Assembly: GCA_963785765.1 (NCBI GenBank)
Contig: CAWAWM010000002.1
Coordinates: forward strand, 1,178,001-1,242,000
From: DATBGO01 sp963785765
Lineage (GTDB): Bacteria; Actinomycetota; Actinomycetes; Streptosporangiales; Streptosporangiaceae
Length of the DNA: 64,000 nucleotides
Reading direction: 5' to 3'
The notes beneath the pieces are model-generated. The model saw only the letters and a list, made by a program, of their open reading frames with translations, searched no databases and had not been told where the DNA came from. The number at the start of each line of letters is the position of its first letter. Within the stretch, counting starts at the first letter, position 1. Both the position numbers and the translations under genes were made by a program. Positions 41,176 to 50,057 of this stretch are shown here, in pieces.

Positions 41176-42360
41176 TCACGCGGTCAGGCCGAGCAGGACC
41201 AGCCCGGCTACCACCAGGCCCACGCCGAGCAGTTGGCTGGCCCGGAGCCGCTCGCCGAACAGGGCCAGCCCGGCCGCCAGCGGGATCACCGGGTAGACGC
41301 TGGAGACCGCAGCGGTCACCGCCACCTGGCCGACCTGGCCGCCGCGGGCGAAGGCGAGCAGTCCGGCGGCGTCGGTCAGGCCCGCTGCGGCCGCCCAGGC
41401 TGCCCCGGTCGCACCGCCGCGCCAGGCGCCCGGACGACGGCCCATGAGGGGCAGGACGGCCAGCAAAGCCGTCACCGAGGTTCCGTGGGCGATCAGGGCC
41501 GCGCCGAGCCAGCCCGCCCGGCCTGAGTAGTCGCCAAGCAGGAAGCCGCCGGCCCCGTAGGCGAGTGCCGACGCGAAGGCAAGCGGGATGGCCAGCCGGG
41601 AGAGCCTGCGCGGGCGCCCTGGGATGGGCGCGACACCGACGATGGGCTCGCCAAGCCCGAGACCCTGCTCGCCGTCGCTCTGCTCGCCGTCGCTCTGCCC
41701 GGGGGCGCTCTGCCCGGCGTCGCTCTGCCCGGAGGCGGTCGGCCGAAGGTGGTTTTGCCCGGCGTCGCTCAGCTCGGCGTCGCTCAGCTCGGGGTCGCTC
41801 TGCCCGGGGTCGCTCTGCCCGGCGTCGCTCTGCCCGGGGGCCGTCTGCTCGGCGGCCGGTGCGGCAGCGGGTGGTGCGGCAGCTATCGGTGCCGCAGTCG
41901 TCGGTGGGGCAGCTGTCGGCTCGGCGGGTCCGGCGGCCGGCTCGGCGGGTCCGGTAGCCCGGGCTATCGCCATCGCCACTCCCGCGACGGCGAGCACCAC
42001 CCCGGCGATGCCGATGACGCCCAGCCGCTCGCCGAGCACGATGACCGCGAGCAGCGCTGCGATGCCGCCGTAGGTCGAGCTGATGGCGCTGCCCAGGCCT
42101 ACCGGGCCGTCCTCAATCGCCCGGTAGTAGCACAGGTAACCCACCAGGCCTACCAGGCCCGCACCGGCCAGGTGCAGGGCGACCGCGCCATCCGCGGCGG
42201 CGAACGAGGGCCGGACCACCGCCGCCAGCGCCAGCAGCGACAGCACACCGAGGCCCTGACCGCAGAGCACCGCCAGGTAGGTGCCCGTCCGCCGGGCGGC
42301 CTTCGCGGCCGCGACCGCCGACAGGCCCCACATGACCGCCGCGATCAGCCCGTAACCCAC
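41176..42360 (-). CDS. EamA/DMT-family transporter with a repetitive cytosolic loop
   Basis: A 394-aa drug/metabolite transporter: two five-helix EamA repeats, the first from the GTG-encoded start (GYGLIAAVMWGLSAVAAAKAARR to VVLAVAGVAMAIAR), the second from LAIPLAFASALAYGAGGFLLG to the end. The linker between them is about 110 residues, much longer than usual, and is made of Ala/Pro sequence plus twelve five-residue units (GQSDA, GQSDP, ELSDA). Substrate unknown. Confidence 0.87.
   Translation of the reverse strand: MGYGLIAAVMWGLSAVAAAKAARRTGTYLAVLCGQGLGVLSLLALAAVVRPSFAAADGAVALHLAGAGLVGLVGYLCYYRAIEDGPVGLGSAISSTYGGIAALLAVIVLGERLGVIGIAGVVLAVAGVAMAIARATGPAEPAAGPAEPTAAPPTTAAPIAAAPPAAAPAAEQTAPGQSDAGQSDPGQSDPELSDAELSDAGQNHLRPTASGQSDAGQSAPGQSDGEQSDGEQGLGLGEPIVGVAPIPGRPRRLSRLAIPLAFASALAYGAGGFLLGDYSGRAGWLGAALIAHGTSVTALLAVLPLMGRRPGAWRGGATGAAWAAAAGLTDAAGLLAFARGGQVGQVAVTAAVSSVYPVIPLAAGLALFGERLRASQLLGVGLVVAGLVLLGLTA
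41666..41845 (-). repeat. 15-bp in-frame repeat inside the EamA gene
   Basis: About twelve five-codon units encode GQSDA-like peptides; plus-strand core CTCTGCCCGGCGTCG. Two units are diverged (GQNHL, RPTAS). The array sits exactly in the inter-repeat loop of the transporter. Confidence 0.9.
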
Positions 42361-42409
42361 GGTGGTTCCCTGGCCTGCCGTGCGAATCCTGGCTGATCAC
42401 GGAGCAGGA

Positions 42410-43552
42410 TTATCCTCGCTGCCGCCTGGCCCTGAACACCTCAGCCACCCGGTCGCGCGGCAGCGCCGGGGTGCGATGGCCGTCACGCCCGGTCATGTCC
42501 TCGTTCGCAACCAGTGCATTGGCGACGGCTTCCTCGGTCGCCTGCACGACGCCGGTATAGAACGGGTCGAGGAAGCCCCATGGCACGAAAATCAGCCGGT
42601 CATACCGGCCTTCGGCGCCCGGCCTGAAGGTGGTGACGCCTGGCGTGATGCCACCCGGATTGGCGGTGGAGAAGGCCAGGAACAGGTCACCGGAGAAGTG
42701 CGAGCCGGCCGTGCCGGTCCTGGCCAGGCCGAGCGTCACCCGGCGGGCCAGCGCCTGGCACTGGTGCGGGAGCAGCGGCGCGTCGGTGGCCACGATCGCG
42801 ACGACCGAGCCCGCTCCGGCGGGCATCGCGAAGTGCTCGGCCAGCGGGTTGTCGTCAGCCAGTAGCGCGCCGAGCGGCTCTCCGGCCAGCACGAGTTCTT
42901 CCCGGCGGCCGAAATTGGCCTGCACGAAGACGCCGACGGTGAAGTCCGTGCCGCCGTAGCCGACCAGCCGGGACGCGGTGCCTGAGCCACCCTTGAACTG
43001 ATAGCAGTGCATCCCGGTGCCGCCGCCGACCGAGCCTTCCTCCAGGGGCCCGGATGCGGCCGCCTCCAGTGCGTCGATGGCGGTCTGCTCGGTGACGTGG
43101 TGCCCGTTGATGTCGTTCAGGTAGCCATCCCAGGTCTCGGCGGCCACCGGCAGCAGCCAGGCGTCGGCGAGCTGCGGATGGTGCTTGACCGTCCAGGCGA
43201 CGATCCCGGCGTGCGCGATGCCGACCGCGTGCGTGTTGGTGATCGCGATCGGTCCGCTGAACGTGCCCGATTCCCCGATCCAGGAGACCCCCGTCATCTC
43301 GCCGTTGCCGTTCTGCGAGCAGAACCCGGCCGCCACCGGATCTCCCGCACCGTCCGGACCACGCGGATGGATGGCGGTGACCCCGGTTCTGACCGAGTCG
43401 CCGCGGATCAAGGTCGCGTAACCGGCCTGCAGGCCGGGCACGTCAGTGATCGCGTTCCAGCGGCCCGGCGGGCCGCCGAACGGTATGCCGAGCGCCCTGG
43501 CGCGCGGCCGGCCGGCCGGGGTGGCGGCGTGCGGGCTGGCCAGGGTCTCCAT
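42410..43552 (-). CDS. P1 family peptidase (DmpA-type)
   Basis: A 380-aa N-terminal-nucleophile aminopeptidase of the DmpA/BapA group, which cleaves itself into two chains. Markers: RARALGIPFGGPPGRWNAITDVPGL near the start, GDSVRTGVTAIHPRG, ITNTHAVGIAHAG, GSVGGGTGMHCYQFKGGSGTASR around the autoprocessing region. The start METLAS at 43552 follows GAGGAGG. No signal peptide. Diverges from the DNA ligase gene. Confidence 0.9.
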   Translation of the reverse strand: METLASPHAATPAGRPRARALGIPFGGPPGRWNAITDVPGLQAGYATLIRGDSVRTGVTAIHPRGPDGAGDPVAAGFCSQNGNGEMTGVSWIGESGTFSGPIAITNTHAVGIAHAGIVAWTVKHHPQLADAWLLPVAAETWDGYLNDINGHHVTEQTAIDALEAAASGPLEEGSVGGGTGMHCYQFKGGSGTASRLVGYGGTDFTVGVFVQANFGRREELVLAGEPLGALLADDNPLAEHFAMPAGAGSVVAIVATDAPLLPHQCQALARRVTLGLARTGTAGSHFSGDLFLAFSTANPGGITPGVTTFRPGAEGRYDRLIFVPWGFLDPFYTGVVQATEEAVANALVANEDMTGRDGHRTPALPRDRVAEVFRARRQRG

Positions 43553-43720
43553 CCGGTCAGGCCTCCTCGTGGCGGCAGCGCTCGGCCGGCTCTGGCGCGG
43601 CCGTCGGGCTCCTGACATCGTTAGGTGCCTTGCTCTTCTCCCGCATTCCGGTGCACCTCCTCGAGGTCAATTGGGAGCGGCGCTACCTGTGATGTCAAGA
43701 TTTATTCAGTGGGGGGGGAC

Positions 43721-44671
43721 ATGGTTCAGCCATCGTGGATAGAGCCAGAACTCGCGACGCTGACGAAGGAGAGGTTCTCGGATCCGTCCTGGATCAGCGA
43801 GCGGAAGCTGGACGGCGAGCGGTGCCTCGCCTTCGTGTCCGGTGCCGGCGCCCGGTTGCTGACCCGGAACAAGAAGGTCATCACCGGTACCTATCCGGAG
43901 CTGGCTACCGCGCTCGGAGCCCAGCAAGCCAGCGACTTCATCGTCGACGGCGAGATCGTGGCCTTCGAAGGGCCGCAGACGAGTTTCGAGCAGTTGCAGC
44001 AGCGCATGCAGCTCGCCGCGCCGCTGCCCGAGCTGGTCCGGCGGGTGCCCGTGTACTACTACGTGTTCGACATCGTGTACGCAGACGGCGCAGATCTGCG
44101 GCGCCGGCCGCTGCTGGAGCGCAAGCGGGTGCTACGCCGGGTGCTCTCGTTCGGCGGTCCGCTGCGGTTCAGCACGCACCAGACCGGCAAGGGCGAGGCG
44201 CACTGGCAGGAAGCCTGCGGCAAAGGCTGGGAGGGGGTCATCGCCAAGCGCGCTGACTCGCCGTACCGGGGCGGCCGGACCAGGGACTGGCTGAAGTTCA
44301 AGTGCGAAAACTCCCAGGAGTTCGTGATCGGCGGCTACACCGACCCGCAGGGCAGCCGGACGGGATTCGGAGCGCTGCTGCTCGGCTACTACGACGAGCA
44401 CGGCAGCCTGGTGTACGCGGGCAAGGTGGGGACCGGTTTCGATCAGCGGGTGCTCCGCTCGCTGCACGCGGCGCTGCGGGAGATCGAGCGCTCCGGGCCC
44501 GCGTTCGCCGCCGGGGAACTGCCGAGAGCGGGCGTGCACTGGGTCGAGCCGCGCCTGGTCGGCCAGATCGGCTTCAGCGAATGGACCATGGCCGGGCAGC
44601 TCCGCCATCCGCGCTACCTCGGCCTGCGGGACGACAAGGACCCGTCCGACGTGGTCAGGGAGCGGCCTTGA
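43721..44671 (+). CDS. ATP-dependent DNA ligase (LigC/LigD type)
   Basis: A 316-aa ligase with nucleotidyltransferase and OB domains. Motif I is SERKLDGERC with the adenylated Lys at about residue 26; later motifs are FIVDGEIVAF, YYVFDIVYADG, GWEGVIAKRADSPY and DWLKFKCE. The OB domain has EFVIGGYTDPQGSRTGFGALLLGYY. There is no polymerase or nuclease domain, unlike full LigD. Start at 43721 follows GGGGGGGG; longer frame unlikely. Joins ends in repair or backup NHEJ. Convergent with sbcD, 39 bases apart. Confidence 0.93.
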   Translation: MVQPSWIEPELATLTKERFSDPSWISERKLDGERCLAFVSGAGARLLTRNKKVITGTYPELATALGAQQASDFIVDGEIVAFEGPQTSFEQLQQRMQLAAPLPELVRRVPVYYYVFDIVYADGADLRRRPLLERKRVLRRVLSFGGPLRFSTHQTGKGEAHWQEACGKGWEGVIAKRADSPYRGGRTRDWLKFKCENSQEFVIGGYTDPQGSRTGFGALLLGYYDEHGSLVYAGKVGTGFDQRVLRSLHAALREIERSGPAFAAGELPRAGVHWVEPRLVGQIGFSEWTMAGQLRHPRYLGLRDDKDPSDVVRERP

Positions 44672-44710
44672 GGCTCCGCCCTGGGTGCTAGCTCAGGGCC
44701 GGCCAGCTGG

Positions 44711-45871
44711 TCAGGCGCCGGTGATCTCGTCGAGCAGCTCGGCGAACATGGCGCGGACCCGCGGGTCCTCGATGTCCTGCTCGTGCAGGTAGTCGTCGAA
44801 CAGCTGCAGCGGGGTGCGGCCCGCCCGGCTCGGCCGCTCGCCGCCCTGGCTGCCCGGCCGCGGCCGGTGCGCATCGTCGAGCTGGACTTCCAGGGTGTTC
44901 GGCAGCTTGTCCCTGACCAGATCGCCGAGGCCGGCCCGGCCAGATTCGGCCAGGATCACCCGCAGGTAGGCATCGCCCGCCTGTTCGCCGGCCGCCATGA
45001 CCTCGTCCAGCGTGCCGCGCAGTGTCCGCAGCGGCCGGCCGCCGGTGATCGGGACCGGCGTGACGTCGGCGCGGATCCCTGGCGCGGCGGTGACCAGCAG
45101 GGCAGCCGGCTCGTCGGCTTCCTCGCCGAAGTCGATCGCCAGTGGCGAGCCGGAGTAGAAGGCCGGGCACGGCCCGGGAATCTCCTGCTGGCGATGCAGG
45201 TGCCCGAGCGCCGCGTAGTGCGCGCTGGCCGGGAACATGCTGGCCGGCAGCTCATAGTCCAGGGTGGTCTGCACGTCCCGCTCGCCGCCGCCGCGCCGTC
45301 CGCCGAGCAGCGTCACGTGCGCCATGACGACGTTGACGGTGTCCGGCGTGAAAGCGGCGGTGAGCAGCCGCACGATGTCGGTGATCCGGCGGGCGTAGTC
45401 CAGGGTGTGCTCGGAGCTCTCGTGCAGCAGCACCTCGGCGGCCCGGACGGCATAGCGATGCGACAGGAACGGCACCGCCGCGACGGTGAGTGCCTCCCCG
45501 CCCCTGGTACGCAGCACGAGCGTGCCGCCGGCGTCGGGCCGCTTGGGCGTGCCGAGGACGTGCAGCCCGAGTTCGCCGAGGACCGGCCGGTAGACGGCGT
45601 CGAGCAGGCCCTGGTTGTCGTGGTTGCCGCCGATGGCCACGACGATGCGCCCGTCCTCGCGCAGCGCCAGCAGGGTGCGCATGACCAGGCCCTGGGCCTT
45701 CGGGGTCGGGGCGGCCGTCTCGAACAGGTCGCCGGGGATCAGCACGACGTCGGCGCCGGTGTCCCGGGCGGCTCGCACGATGCTGGCCAGCGCCGCGACA
45801 TGCTCGTCATGCCGGTCCCTGCCCTTGAGCACCTTGCCGACGTGCCAGTCGCTGGTGTGCAGGATCTTCAT
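44711..45871 (-). CDS. sbcD: SbcD/Mre11-type nuclease
   Basis: A 386-aa metallophosphoesterase nuclease acting with SbcC. Start MKILHTSDWHVGKVLKG at 45871 carries the first metal motif; GDLFETAAP, GGNHDNQGLL, MAHVTLLGG and LGHLHRQQ complete the phosphoesterase set. C-terminal region ends with LQLFDDYLHEQDIEDPRVRAMF, the SbcC-binding helix type. sbcC is 8 kb downstream and not in operon. A long in-frame extension to 46066 is not conserved. Confidence 0.93.
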   Translation of the reverse strand: MKILHTSDWHVGKVLKGRDRHDEHVAALASIVRAARDTGADVVLIPGDLFETAAPTPKAQGLVMRTLLALREDGRIVVAIGGNHDNQGLLDAVYRPVLGELGLHVLGTPKRPDAGGTLVLRTRGGEALTVAAVPFLSHRYAVRAAEVLLHESSEHTLDYARRITDIVRLLTAAFTPDTVNVVMAHVTLLGGRRGGGERDVQTTLDYELPASMFPASAHYAALGHLHRQQEIPGPCPAFYSGSPLAIDFGEEADEPAALLVTAAPGIRADVTPVPITGGRPLRTLRGTLDEVMAAGEQAGDAYLRVILAESGRAGLGDLVRDKLPNTLEVQLDDAHRPRPGSQGGERPSRAGRTPLQLFDDYLHEQDIEDPRVRAMFAELLDEITGA

Positions 45872-46064
45872 CGCACCTTCTTCCGCACGGCTCAGCCAAA
45901 CCATAGCCAGCAGGCGCTCCGGCCGGGACCAGGCCTCGCGGACCGGCCCGCCTGAGCCACGACCGCAGGGACGAACGACCCTGGCGGCTATGGCACTTGC
46001 GGTGGTCTCCTCTATATGAGATAGACTCTTAAAAAAGATGACCTCTTGAACGGAGGAAACCTCC

Positions 46065-47603
46065 ATGAATCAGAGCAACCGCAGGTGGTGGGCGCTGGCC
46101 GGTCTCACCCTGGCGATCCTCGCGGTTGGCCTGGATGGCACGGTGCTCAGCGTCGCGCTGCCTACGCTCGCCACCGCGCTGCACGCCTCGGAGTCGGACC
46201 TGCAGTGGTTCCAGTCCGGATACCTGCTGGTCCTGGCGGCGGCCATGCTTCCGGCCGGACTGCTCGGCGACCGCTACGGCCGCAAGAAGGTGCTGATGGC
46301 ATCGCTGGCGCTGTTCGGTGCCGGGTCGGCACTGACCGCCTACTCGACCACTCCGGGCGACTTCATCGCGGCCCGCGTGGTGCTCGGCGTGGCCGGGGCC
46401 GGCATCATCGTGATGGTCCTGTCGGCGCTCACCGTGCTGTTCACCGAGGAGGAACGGCCCAGGGCGGTCGGCGTCTGGTCCGGCGCCAACTTCCTCGCGC
46501 TGCCGATCGGGCCGATCCTGGGCGGCTGGATGCTGACGCACCTCTGGTGGGGCTGGGTGTTCCTGATCAACGTGCCGGTCGCCCTGGTCGGACTCGGCGC
46601 CACCGCGCTGCTGGTCCCGGAGTCCCGGGCGTCGCGACGTCCTGGGGTGGACACGGTCGGGATTGCCGCCTCGGCTGCCGGGCTGGTCAGCCTGACCTAC
46701 GGCTTCATCCAAGCCGGCCAGTACGGCTGGGGGAGCACCAGTGCGGTGGTCCCGATGATCGCGGGCGCCGTGGTGCTGGCCGGATTCTTCCAGTACGAGC
46801 GCTGGCTCAGCCGCCGGGGCGGCGAGCCGCTCATTGATCTCAAGCTGTTCTCCTCGCCCTCCTACACCTGGGGCGTCATCCTGGTCGCCGTCGCGGTCCT
46901 GGCCATGATCGGGGTGCTGTTCACCATGCCGCAGTACTTCCAGGGCGTGCTCGGGACCAGCGCGATGGGATCCGGCCTGCGGCTGCTGCCGCTGATCGGC
47001 GGCCTGATCGTGGGCGCCGTGCCCGCGGACCGGGTGGCCGCCCTGATCGGCGCGAAAATCACCGTCGCCGCCGGATTCGCGGTGCTGGCCGCGGGCTTGC
47101 TGATCGGCGCGACGACCAGCGTGACCTCGGGAACCGGTTTCGTGGCGGCCTGGATGGCCATCGCCGGAGCCGGGATGGGGCTGGCCCTGGCCACCAGCGC
47201 GTCGGCGGCGCTCGCCGAGCTGTCGGAAGACCAGAGCGGGGTGGGCTCGGCCGTGCTGCAGGCGGTCAACAAGACGGGCGGCCCGTTCGGCGCGGCGATC
47301 CTGGGCAGCGTCCTGCTCGGTGCTTACCGGTCCAGCGTTGACCTGGCTGGCCTGCCGGCCCCGGCCGTCACCGCGGTCAAGTCAGGCATCTTCGGGGGCA
47401 TGGCGGTCGCCAGCAAGGCCGGGTCGGCCGCGCTGCTCGCCTCGGTCCGCACCTCGTTCGTACACGGCATGGATATCTCGCTGGTGGTGTCGGCCGGGAT
47501 CGCGGTGGCCGGGCTTATCCTGGCCGCAGTCTTCCTGCCGCAGCGGACGGCCAGGAAGACGACCGCCGGAGTGCAGGAGGCCGACCCTGTCCGCACCATC
47601 TGA
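46065..47603 (+). CDS. MFS drug/proton antiporter (DHA2, 14-TM)
   Basis: A 512-aa efflux transporter. WALAGLTLAILAVGLDGTVLSVALPTLA and GDRYGRKKVLM (motif A) are typical; LDGTVLSVALPTLA is the DHA2 motif D variant. Fourteen hydrophobic segments can be counted. The TetR gene directly downstream overlaps its end, so the two are probably an operon. Upstream 45990-46050 contains AT-rich dyads around AAGATGACCTCTT that may be the operator. Confidence 0.92.
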   Translation: MNQSNRRWWALAGLTLAILAVGLDGTVLSVALPTLATALHASESDLQWFQSGYLLVLAAAMLPAGLLGDRYGRKKVLMASLALFGAGSALTAYSTTPGDFIAARVVLGVAGAGIIVMVLSALTVLFTEEERPRAVGVWSGANFLALPIGPILGGWMLTHLWWGWVFLINVPVALVGLGATALLVPESRASRRPGVDTVGIAASAAGLVSLTYGFIQAGQYGWGSTSAVVPMIAGAVVLAGFFQYERWLSRRGGEPLIDLKLFSSPSYTWGVILVAVAVLAMIGVLFTMPQYFQGVLGTSAMGSGLRLLPLIGGLIVGAVPADRVAALIGAKITVAAGFAVLAAGLLIGATTSVTSGTGFVAAWMAIAGAGMGLALATSASAALAELSEDQSGVGSAVLQAVNKTGGPFGAAILGSVLLGAYRSSVDLAGLPAPAVTAVKSGIFGGMAVASKAGSAALLASVRTSFVHGMDISLVVSAGIAVAGLILAAVFLPQRTARKTTAGVQEADPVRTI

Positions 47604-48369
47604 CCGCCGGGCGACCGGGCTGCGCGAGCGGAAGAAGGCGAAGACGCGCGGCGCCATCCAGGCGCACGCGCTTCGCCTGTTCCGCGAGCACGGCTATGAG
47701 GCCACGACCGTCGAGCAGATTATCGACGCGGCCGAGGTATCCGAGAGCACCTTCTACCGCTACTTCCCGGCCAAGGCCGACCTGGTGCTGACCGACGAGT
47801 ATGACCCGCTGCTGGCTGATGCGCTCCGGGCCCAGCCCCCCGAACTCGGCACCATCGCGGCGCTGCGGGCCGCGGTCCGCTCGGTGATGTCCGGGCTGAC
47901 CGCGGCCGAGGAAGCCGACCAGCGCGAGCGGCTCGCTCTCATGCTGTCCGTGCCCGAGCTACGCGGCGCGATGCTGGGCCAGTTCGCCGACGGGATCAGG
48001 ATGCTGGCGGAAGTAGTCGCCGAGCGGACCGGCCGCCCGGTCCGCGATCCCGCGGTCCGCGCCCTGTCGGGGGCGGTGGTCGGGGCCATGATGACGGTCA
48101 TGTACGACGCGGCCGAGCTGCCAGATAGCGACATCGCGACGCTGATGGACGGAGCCCTGGCCCATCTGGAGGCCGGCGTAGCGCTGCGAGGCCGGCTGAG
48201 AACGGGGGCACCTCGTCGTCGGCGCCTGGGATGGTGGCGAACGGGTCGTCGGGGACAGCTGGTCCGGTGTCGAGGCCCGCCCAGGGGCCCTTCTCGCTGG
48301 GCCGGGTGGCCCAGGCCGGGAACGGGAAGTCGACCGCCAGCGGTACCGGAATGTCCGGCTGGGCGATGA
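47587..48369 (+). CDS. TetR family regulator, 3' overlap with a convergent gene
   Basis: Helix-turn-helix KAKTRGAIQAHALRLFREHGYEATTVEQIIDAAEVSESTFYRYFPAKADLVL is clear. No ATG/GTG is available at the family start; a CTG at 47587 lies six bases after AGGAGG and is my best guess, overlapping the MFS end. The regulator fold ends near LAHLEAGVALRGRL (about 48200), but the frame runs on for 56 Arg/Pro-rich residues into antisense of the HerA gene. Probably regulates the MFS gene. Confidence 0.8.
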   Translation: MSAPSDRRATGLRERKKAKTRGAIQAHALRLFREHGYEATTVEQIIDAAEVSESTFYRYFPAKADLVLTDEYDPLLADALRAQPPELGTIAALRAAVRSVMSGLTAAEEADQRERLALMLSVPELRGAMLGQFADGIRMLAEVVAERTGRPVRDPAVRALSGAVVGAMMTVMYDAAELPDSDIATLMDGALAHLEAGVALRGRLRTGAPRRRRLGWWRTGRRGQLVRCRGPPRGPSRWAGWPRPGTGSRPPAVPECPAGR

Positions 48370-50041
48370 ACATCGTCCCCGGCTTGGCGAGCGTGGCCCG
48401 CTGGCGTTGCGCCGGGGGCAGGTAACCGTATTCGGGCCGCTCCGCTTCGGCGGCATCCAGCCGCCCGGCCACCCGGATCGCGCAGTTGGCCAGGATCCGC
48501 CGCTCCACCTCGCTGGCGGTCTGCTGCGCCCCGATCAGGATGACGCCTAGTGACCGGCCCCGCTCGGCGACATCGAGCAGGATCTGCTTGATCGGGCTGT
48601 CGCCGTCGCGCGGCGCGTACTTGTTCAGCTCGTCGAGCACCACGAACATCAGCGGCCGTGCCGTGCCCTGCCGCTCCTTGCGGGCGAACTCGCCGCGCAG
48701 CGTGACCCCGACCACGAACCGCTGGGCCCGGTCCGGGAGGTTATGCAGGTCGACGACGGTCACCTGAGCGCGGGACGTGCTGATCGAGCGCTCGCCGCGG
48801 TGCGACAGATCGCCCCTGATCACGACCGACAGCGGCTTGGCCGCTGAGCGCAGCCGCCGCAGCAGCGCGTTCACGCTGCCGGTCACGGCGCTGCCTGCCA
48901 CCCACGCGCCACGCGTGCTCTCGTCGCCGAGCTCGCCCTCCAGCAGCTCGACCAGGTCAGCGAAGGTCCTGAGCACGCCGTCGCGCGCCGGGTCGACGCC
49001 GCGCACCTTGACGGCGCCGTCGGGCCCGGCCGCGACCACGTCCCGCCGCAGCCGCGCCGCGACCTGGGCGATCAGCATCGTGTACTGGGCCCGCTCGTCC
49101 TCGGCATCGGCGAACACGAACGGCAGCAGCTCGTCGCCGCAGAACTCGGCCAGGGTCCAGTAGAACGGGCTCACCGCCCGGTCCCTGGCCGACACGTCCG
49201 GCGTGCCCGAGGGATCGTCGCGCCGCGGCGGCGCAAAGACCCGGACATTTCCGAACGGGGCCGCGGGCAGGCCGAGCGCGCCGTAGCGGTCCCGCTGGGC
49301 GGGCGACAGCCTGGTGTTGGCGTAGTCGAGGAAGAGCAGGTCTTCGCCCTTGACCGAGAAGATCAGCGCCTTGGTGTTGTGCGCTTCGGCGGCCAGCACG
49401 CCGCAGTTGGTGATGGCGTGCAGCAGGAACAGCGCGAACGATGTCTTGGTGGCGATCCCGGAAACCCCGGAGATCGACACGTGCGCGCCGCGGGTGCCGT
49501 CGACGAACTCGAAGTTGATGTAAACCGGCTGCCCGTCCCGGCCGAAGCCGACCGGCACCTTGGCCGTTCCCATCTCGTCGAAGTACAGCGCCGAATCTCG
49601 TTGCGAGCCCCTCGCCCGCGTCACCGCGGCGCCGGGCATGGGCGGCACGTACACCTCAGGCTCGACCCTGGTCACGGCGACCTCCGCGACCTCGCAGACC
49701 TCGGCGGGCAGCGCGCCGTCTGCGATCAGGAAGACGTCAGAGGCGAACCGAGCTCCCTCGTGCACCGCTTCCACATTGGTCACCACCCCGGCGATCTGCA
49801 CGGGCTGCTGGCCCGGCAGCTCCCTGTGGGTCACGACCACGTCGTCGAGCTGCAGGTATTGGCCTGGCGCCAGCCCGACGGAGAATTGCAATGGGGTGGC
49901 CGGAACCGTGCCGACCACCAGCCCGACCGGTTGGTCCGCTGCGACCGCCGCCAGCGGATGCAGCGTCGTGATCCCCGCGGGCTGCTGGGCGGCGCCGGGC
50001 GGCTGACCGTTTCCTGGCTCAGACGGCTGTGGTTCGCCCAC
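48098..50041 (-). CDS. herA: HerA-type ATPase (DNA translocase/helicase)
   Basis: A 647-aa ATPase. An N-terminal HAS-barrel-like region (VVTHRELPGQQPVQIAGVVTNVEAVHEG, ADGALPAEVCEVAEVAVTRVEPEVYVPPMPGA) is followed by the P-loop GVSGIATKTSFALFLLH, Walker B MFVVLDELNKYAP and sensor LIGAQQTASEVERRILANCAIRVAGRLD. In archaea HerA and NurA act with Mre11-Rad50 in resection. About 35 C-terminal residues past EVPPF are Arg-rich and antisense to the TetR gene. Expressed alone, with a promoter near 50042-50060. Confidence 0.87.
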   Translation of the reverse strand: MGEPQPSEPGNGQPPGAAQQPAGITTLHPLAAVAADQPVGLVVGTVPATPLQFSVGLAPGQYLQLDDVVVTHRELPGQQPVQIAGVVTNVEAVHEGARFASDVFLIADGALPAEVCEVAEVAVTRVEPEVYVPPMPGAAVTRARGSQRDSALYFDEMGTAKVPVGFGRDGQPVYINFEFVDGTRGAHVSISGVSGIATKTSFALFLLHAITNCGVLAAEAHNTKALIFSVKGEDLLFLDYANTRLSPAQRDRYGALGLPAAPFGNVRVFAPPRRDDPSGTPDVSARDRAVSPFYWTLAEFCGDELLPFVFADAEDERAQYTMLIAQVAARLRRDVVAAGPDGAVKVRGVDPARDGVLRTFADLVELLEGELGDESTRGAWVAGSAVTGSVNALLRRLRSAAKPLSVVIRGDLSHRGERSISTSRAQVTVVDLHNLPDRAQRFVVGVTLRGEFARKERQGTARPLMFVVLDELNKYAPRDGDSPIKQILLDVAERGRSLGVILIGAQQTASEVERRILANCAIRVAGRLDAAEAERPEYGYLPPAQRQRATLAKPGTMFIAQPDIPVPLAVDFPFPAWATRPSEKGPWAGLDTGPAVPDDPFATIPGADDEVPPFSAGLAALRRPPDGPGLRPSASRCRYLAARPRRT

Positions 50042-50057
50042 CCGACCCCCCTCATCG

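Noticed and set aside
43625..43720. DNA ligase start at 43625
   Set aside because: The extra 32 residues are Cys/Ser-rich and unconserved, and a strong ribosome site precedes the ATG at 43721.
47320..47586. Longer TetR protein starting inside the MFS gene
   Set aside because: The added residues are Arg/Pro/Ser-rich antisense-like sequence from another frame of the transporter; the regulator domain begins after 47587.
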